Positions 22,001 to 24,592 of a stretch of DNA of 24,592 nucleotides are shown here, piece after piece. The notes beneath the pieces were generated by a model. The model did not search any database. It was not told where the DNA came from and saw nothing but the letters and a program-made list of their open reading frames with translations. The position numbers were made by a program, and so were the translations under genes. The stretch lies in the IMG/VR virus record IMGVR_UViG_3300025917_000058, positions 1-24,592 of that record; one strand, given 5' to 3'. Each line of letters begins with the position of its first letter. Positions within the stretch are counted from its first letter, which is position 1. The stretch is from a virus.

Positions 22001-22602
22001 TTTGCTAGTCTAACTGTGACGGCTACGTGTGGATACTCTGCGTCCGGGGCTACGGAGGTGATCTTCCACAACTTAGGACCGACCTTGATGAAGCGGTTGA
22101 GTTCTAGAATGTCTAGATGCTCGATGGGCACTTCTCCATTACGACTCTCGTACTCACCGGTTGTATTGTGCGTATCCGATGAGGACCACAGGGAAAGGAT
22201 GATCGCTCGAACGTTTGTGGTTGTATCTAGCTCCTGCACTTCTCCATCGAATGGATAGAGTGTGCGTAGGGGCTGGATCCTCTGCGCGTACCCCTCTACT
22301 CTGCGTCCTAATAGAAGCTCATGTGCTCTGTCCAGAGTCTCCCAAGGAGTCCCGTCAATAGTTAGACGGCTTCCCGGAGTTAGCGGGCCTCCTGATGGCC
22401 CTATGTATCCACTTCTATACCTAACATCATATGCCCTTAGGTCACGAGGTGACTCTAGGTCACGTAGAACTGGACGGGTGGGTGACCGTAGCTCTAGGCG
22501 AAACTCTGGCTCGTTTGAAAGATCCACAGGAGAGAAGGTACCATCAGCGTTGACAGTAACTCTACGCGTGACCTTCGCTCGATGTGAATAGTCAATTAGC
22601 AC
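21997..22602 (-). CDS. Head-tail stopper / head completion protein (201 aa)
   Basis: It lies between the connector and the HK97 gp10-like gene. The protein is beta-rich: VTRRVTVNADGTFSP, a TPGSRLTIDGTPWETLDR stretch where stopper proteins carry an 'xDGxxWxV' turn, and HVAVTVRLAK at the end. The start is GTG at 22602, just upstream of the TAA of the tiny basic ORF, so the two are coupled. Assignment rests mainly on order. Confidence 0.62.
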   Translation of the reverse strand: MLIDYSHRAKVTRRVTVNADGTFSPVDLSNEPEFRLELRSPTRPVLRDLESPRDLRAYDVRYRSGYIGPSGGPLTPGSRLTIDGTPWETLDRAHELLLGRRVEGYAQRIQPLRTLYPFDGEVQELDTTTNVRAIILSLWSSSDTHNTTGEYESRNGEVPIEHLDILELNRFIKVGPKLWKITSVAPDAEYPHVAVTVRLAK

Positions 22603-22715
22603 TTTTCTGCTCTAAGCTTCTCGATCATGGTAAGCTGACGCTTACCGCTCTTAGGTACTTCTTCCTGCTCTTTGGTCTTGCTCTTCTTTGGCTTCTTACG
22701 GGTAGACGAAGTCAT
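22596..22715 (-). CDS. Tiny Lys-rich ORF between connector and stopper genes (39 aa)
   Basis: It starts with ATG at 22715 inside the end of the connector gene and stops at TAA 22598-22596, overlapping the next GTG start. It fills exactly the 93-nt gap that would otherwise be non-coding. The product is very basic (RKKPKKSKTKE, then KSGKRQLTMIEKLRAEKC). The ribosome site is weak. It may be a small DNA-binding or structural peptide, or only a leader that keeps ribosomes running into the stopper gene. Confidence 0.45.
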   Translation of the reverse strand: MTSSTRKKPKKSKTKEQEEVPKSGKRQLTMIEKLRAEKC

Positions 22716-23136
22716 CGAAGTTCTGATTGGGTAGTGAGCCGAGGAGCCCATATGGATAAGGTGCTCCTGCTGTCAGCCTGTAGAGTCTTGCATTAGCAAG
22801 CTCTTGGCTGGCCTTAGGTGCGATATAAGGTTCTTGGCCTTGCAAATTGAAGTCTCTACCGCTAGTGGTCTGTGCCCTGAACTCGATAAAGAACGCCTCA
22901 CCCTTTACCTCGTGATACTCACACTGGAATGCTACAGCGCGATAGAGTGATATGCTACGAAAACCCGCTAGACGGGTGGGGTCTAGCTTCAGTCCTGTCT
23001 CTAGGTCTAGAGACCAATTACCGAGAGCCATATTGATCTCTCGCTCGGCTGTGTCAATAAGCTTCTTTAGATCATCATCACTTAGAGATGATGTATAGAC
23101 CTTCCGAACCTGAGATAGGGTTGCGTAAGTGCTCAT
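22696..23136 (-). CDS. Head-tail connector (adaptor) protein (146 aa)
   Basis: The mostly helical plan and position suit the HK97 gp6-like connector that binds below the portal. Visible are YATLSQVRKVYTSSLSDDDLKKLIDTAEREI, given here as pieces: a short strand, then helix DDDLKKLIDTAERE, then FRSISLYRAVAFQCEYHEV. A final flexible PYPYGLLGSLPN part follows. It is coupled to the gene before by ATGA. Confidence 0.7.
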   Translation of the reverse strand: MSTYATLSQVRKVYTSSLSDDDLKKLIDTAEREINMALGNWSLDLETGLKLDPTRLAGFRSISLYRAVAFQCEYHEVKGEAFFIEFRAQTTSGRDFNLQGQEPYIAPKASQELANARLYRLTAGAPYPYGLLGSLPNQNFDDFVYP

Positions 23137-23432
23137 TTTGTAGCCTTAGATTGCGTCTTCATCGTTTCCCACAGAGCAATAGCTGCACAGCATTCTGCCC
23201 TACTCTTGGGTGCTACTTCCTGTGGACCTTTCCACTGCTTAACGTCTCCAGTATCACAGATATGACGAGCCCAATTAAGGGCTGAAGCAATTGCCATACC
23301 TACTGGCATGCCCTTATCCGCCATATGTACTGCGGCCCTGTAGACGATGGATCGGTTCCAAGCAGCGCGGGTAGCTGCAGGAAGAAACTCAATCCAGTTC
23401 TGCTTTCCCGGAACTCGTTCGAGCTGTCCCAC
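23133..23432 (-). CDS. Hypothetical capsid-proximal protein (99 aa)
   Basis: The start is GTG at 23432 with AGGAAAGGG upstream. The protein is helical, with WNRSIVYRAAVHMADKGM and MAIASALNWARHIC, ending in SRAECCAAIALWETMK. This LPxxxRxWI-RAAxHLxxKGM-AIAxAxN plan is often seen downstream of actinophage capsid genes without a known role. Three Cys are present. It might bind the capsid or DNA, but nothing shows this directly. Confidence 0.65.
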   Translation of the reverse strand: MGQLERVPGKQNWIEFLPAATRAAWNRSIVYRAAVHMADKGMPVGMAIASALNWARHICDTGDVKQWKGPQEVAPKSRAECCAAIALWETMKTQSKATK

Positions 23433-23451
23433 AGCTACCCACCCTTTCCTA

Positions 23452-23832
23452 TCAGCCGCCGGCTAGCTTGCCAGGACCCTGAACCGAGCTAAGAGCCGCA
23501 GCTCTTGCATCCGGGTCAGTCTCCGGGGTGGGCTTACCAGCGACCACACCTTCTACGGTGTAGTGACTATTAGGCGTGGGATCCGGGGTCGTACCTCGGT
23601 ATCCAGCCTTTTCGTCTGCATCAACCTGCTCCTGAACCTGCTCTGCACCTGCGACTGGATCAGCCTTCTCCAGATTCGGTGCATTCTGGACAGGGGCGTT
23701 TTCCTCACGATTATCTTCTCCACCCGCATGGGGTGAGTTGATATCCTGGGCCGAACCGGCGCCCTGACTCTGCGAGGCATCCACAGGATTCTGTGGAGTC
23801 TGCTCCTGCTGCTCGGGAGGCGTACCTTCCAT
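23452..23832 (-). CDS. Disordered hypothetical protein after the capsid gene (126 aa)
   Basis: Residues 1-75 are Gln-, Glu-, Asn- and Pro-rich and almost certainly unstructured. The C-terminal ~45 residues (GYRGTTPDPTPNSHYTVEGV, then GKPTPETDPDARA) form a more conserved-looking motif, common next to actinophage capsid genes. AAAGGAAG precedes the ATG. It could be a decoration or scaffold-related protein anchored by its C-terminal motif; this is inference from position. Confidence 0.65.
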   Translation of the reverse strand: MEGTPPEQQEQTPQNPVDASQSQGAGSAQDINSPHAGGEDNREENAPVQNAPNLEKADPVAGAEQVQEQVDADEKAGYRGTTPDPTPNSHYTVEGVVAGKPTPETDPDARAAALSSVQGPGKLAGG

Positions 23833-23861
23833 GTCAGATCACTTCCTTTCTAGTGGATCGG

Positions 23862-23911
23862 TGAGTGGGGATCTACTGTTATTGGGAGGAGAGGTTGTAG
23901 ATCCCCACTCA
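23862..23911 (-). terminator. 15-bp perfect inverted repeat after the major capsid gene
   Basis: TGAGTGGGGATCTAC (23862-23876) and GTAGATCCCCACTCA (23897-23911) pair without mismatch around a 20-nt loop, 6 nt beyond the capsid stop. No T-run follows on the minus strand. It may partly stop transcription or shield the capsid message 3' end, so that capsid protein is made in excess over the genes below. On the minus strand the loop reads CCTCTCCTCCC, which resembles the 16S anti-Shine-Dalgarno. Confidence 0.65.
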
Positions 23912-23917
23912 ACGTTG

Positions 23918-24592
23918 TTACGGAGCTAGTAGAACGCCCCAGGGAGAGCGGCTGGCCTCGGTCGGCTGGTCGTAGTTCACGACGTTTGAGACCTGGAACG
24001 CGACGCGAATAACAACTCGTAGCGCGACCATATCCTGCTGTGCGAGGTTGAACACGATTGCTCCCGTGTTATCCTGGATGACAGCCTCAGAGAGCATCTT
24101 CCACGTAATATCCTGACGGATACCCATGAAGCCCTGGGAGAAGTCACCTGCGACCATCTCAGCCGCGCCCGTACCCGTCGGCCAAAGGCCTCTCATCGGG
24201 AAGGTAATGTTCTCACCGTAGGCTGACGTCTGCGAGACCTCGCTCAGCTCCGAGCCCTGAGTAGTACGGGCCTGGCGTAGCCGACCACGAATGGTTCGGA
24301 CTGCGACAATGGAGTTGACATCGAAACCATCGGCCTCAACTGTACCGAACAGATCCGAAATATCACCTGCGATACCACCAGCTGCAGCCGCGTTAGTGCC
24401 GCGAGTAACTGTGTTACCAGCCCCCGTAGCAATAGACACGATTGAAGCAGGCCAGGTGCTGGGCTTATTGACACCGAAGAAGATAGCGGCGTCGATCGTA
24501 CGTCCCACAGCCTCTACGATGAGCGGACGAGCCTCATCCCAGATCGGAAACCCGGAGTCGTCTAGGACGGCCTCAGGAATCGGCACGATGCA
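23918..24592 (-). CDS. Major capsid protein, HK97 fold (partial, 5' end outside window)
   Basis: The frame is open through the right end of the window, so the N-terminal part is missing; the GTG at 24586 is an internal Val codon. The visible 225 codons show the MCP core: PIPEAVLDDS, the spine-helix region EARPLIVEAVGRTIDAAIFFG, GFDVNSIVAVRTIRGRLR, GLWPTG and VVIRVAFQVSNVVNYD. HK97-fold proteins form the icosahedral shell. Upstream, outside the window, portal, protease and terminase genes would be expected. Confidence 0.88.
   Translation of the reverse strand, partial: CIVPIPEAVLDDSGFPIWDEARPLIVEAVGRTIDAAIFFGVNKPSTWPASIVSIATGAGNTVTRGTNAAAAGGIAGDISDLFGTVEADGFDVNSIVAVRTIRGRLRQARTTQGSELSEVSQTSAYGENITFPMRGLWPTGTGAAEMVAGDFSQGFMGIRQDITWKMLSEAVIQDNTGAIVFNLAQQDMVALRVVIRVAFQVSNVVNYDQPTEASRSPWGVLLAP

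Larger units (their letters stand above)
143..24510. repeat. Dispersed over-represented word CCACAG/CTGTGG (about 76 copies)
   Basis: By hand I count about 76 copies in 24.6 kb; about 12 are expected for a hexamer counted on both strands. In 1-12.3 kb there are about 22 CCACAG and 20 CTGTGG, so orientation is balanced. There, 24 of 42 extend to TCCACAG (about 1.5 expected). Copies occur in all reading frames, mostly inside genes. Examples: 518-523, 1293-1298, 4150-4155, 7271-7276, 11330-11335, 24505-24510. Confidence 0.6.

Noticed and set aside
143-24510. CCACAG words as true DnaA boxes or Chi-like sites
   Set aside because: The bases before TCCACA do not favour TT(A/G), so they are not DnaA boxes; orientation is balanced, unlike Chi-type sites that follow replication direction.
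1-24592. tRNA genes, CRISPR arrays, integrase or attachment site
   Set aside because: No T-loop-like GGTTCGAATCC with matching acceptor arms, no regularly spaced repeats and no recombinase ORF were seen by eye.

Overview
The window is about half of a tailed-phage (siphovirus-type) genome. Several things point to a high-GC actinobacterial host. There is an mIHF-like gene (a nucleoid-protein family typical of Actinobacteria). The tail hub, Dit, tape-measure and holin genes are of the sort seen in actinophages. Two inserted gene patches have about 70% GC with GC-ending codons, while the rest of the phage DNA is near 50% GC. No tRNA, CRISPR array, integrase or insertion sequence was seen.

Rightward block (49-12328). 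It opens with small accessory genes, two of them in the GC-rich patches (about 828-1255 and 1480-1777). A SNF2-type helicase/ATPase follows. Next comes a tightly coupled nucleotide-metabolism cassette: TMK-like dNMP kinase, MazG-like NTP pyrophosphohydrolase, two different thymidylate-synthase-fold proteins in tandem, and dCMP deaminase. After this is a fusion of a family-4 uracil-DNA glycosylase domain to a family A DNA polymerase with 3'-5' exonuclease. The block ends with a recombination set: Cas4/RecB-like Fe-S nuclease, Sak4-like RecA-fold ATPase, an SSB-like protein with a very long acidic tract, a VRR-NUC nuclease and the mIHF-like protein. Nearly all genes overlap by 1-8 nt (ATGA, GTGA or TAATG), so they are probably translationally coupled.

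Leftward block (24592-12354). Read in transcription order it holds the 3' part of the major capsid gene, two small capsid-proximal genes, the head-tail connector, a tiny basic ORF, head-tail stopper, HK97 gp10-like protein, tail terminator, a small ORF, the major tail protein, and the tail assembly chaperones G and G-T. G-T is made by a -1 frameshift at a clear GGGAAAA slippery site. Tape measure, Dit, tail hub and another tail protein follow, then a lysis group of two small membrane proteins, a holin-like protein and an NlpC/P60-like lysin. The two blocks converge at about 12.33 kb. A leftward terminator-like hairpin there lies inside the last rightward gene.

The most interesting system is the cassette at 3296-6273. 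Both TS-fold proteins carry Asp where thymidylate synthase has its uracil-selecting Asn (E. coli N177). Asp at that site is the hallmark of dCMP hydroxymethylases such as T4 gp42. With the MazG-like enzyme (T4 gp56 dCTPase is in the same superfamily), a dNMP kinase (compare T4 gp1) and dCMP deaminase (compare T4 Cd), this looks like a T4-style route to a 5-substituted cytosine in an actinophage, next to a UDG-polymerase fusion. The DNA also has a strongly over-used word, CCACAG/CTGTGG (about 76 copies by hand count, about 12 expected), found in both orientations and all reading frames, and an excess of CTAG. Neither is explained by the genes.
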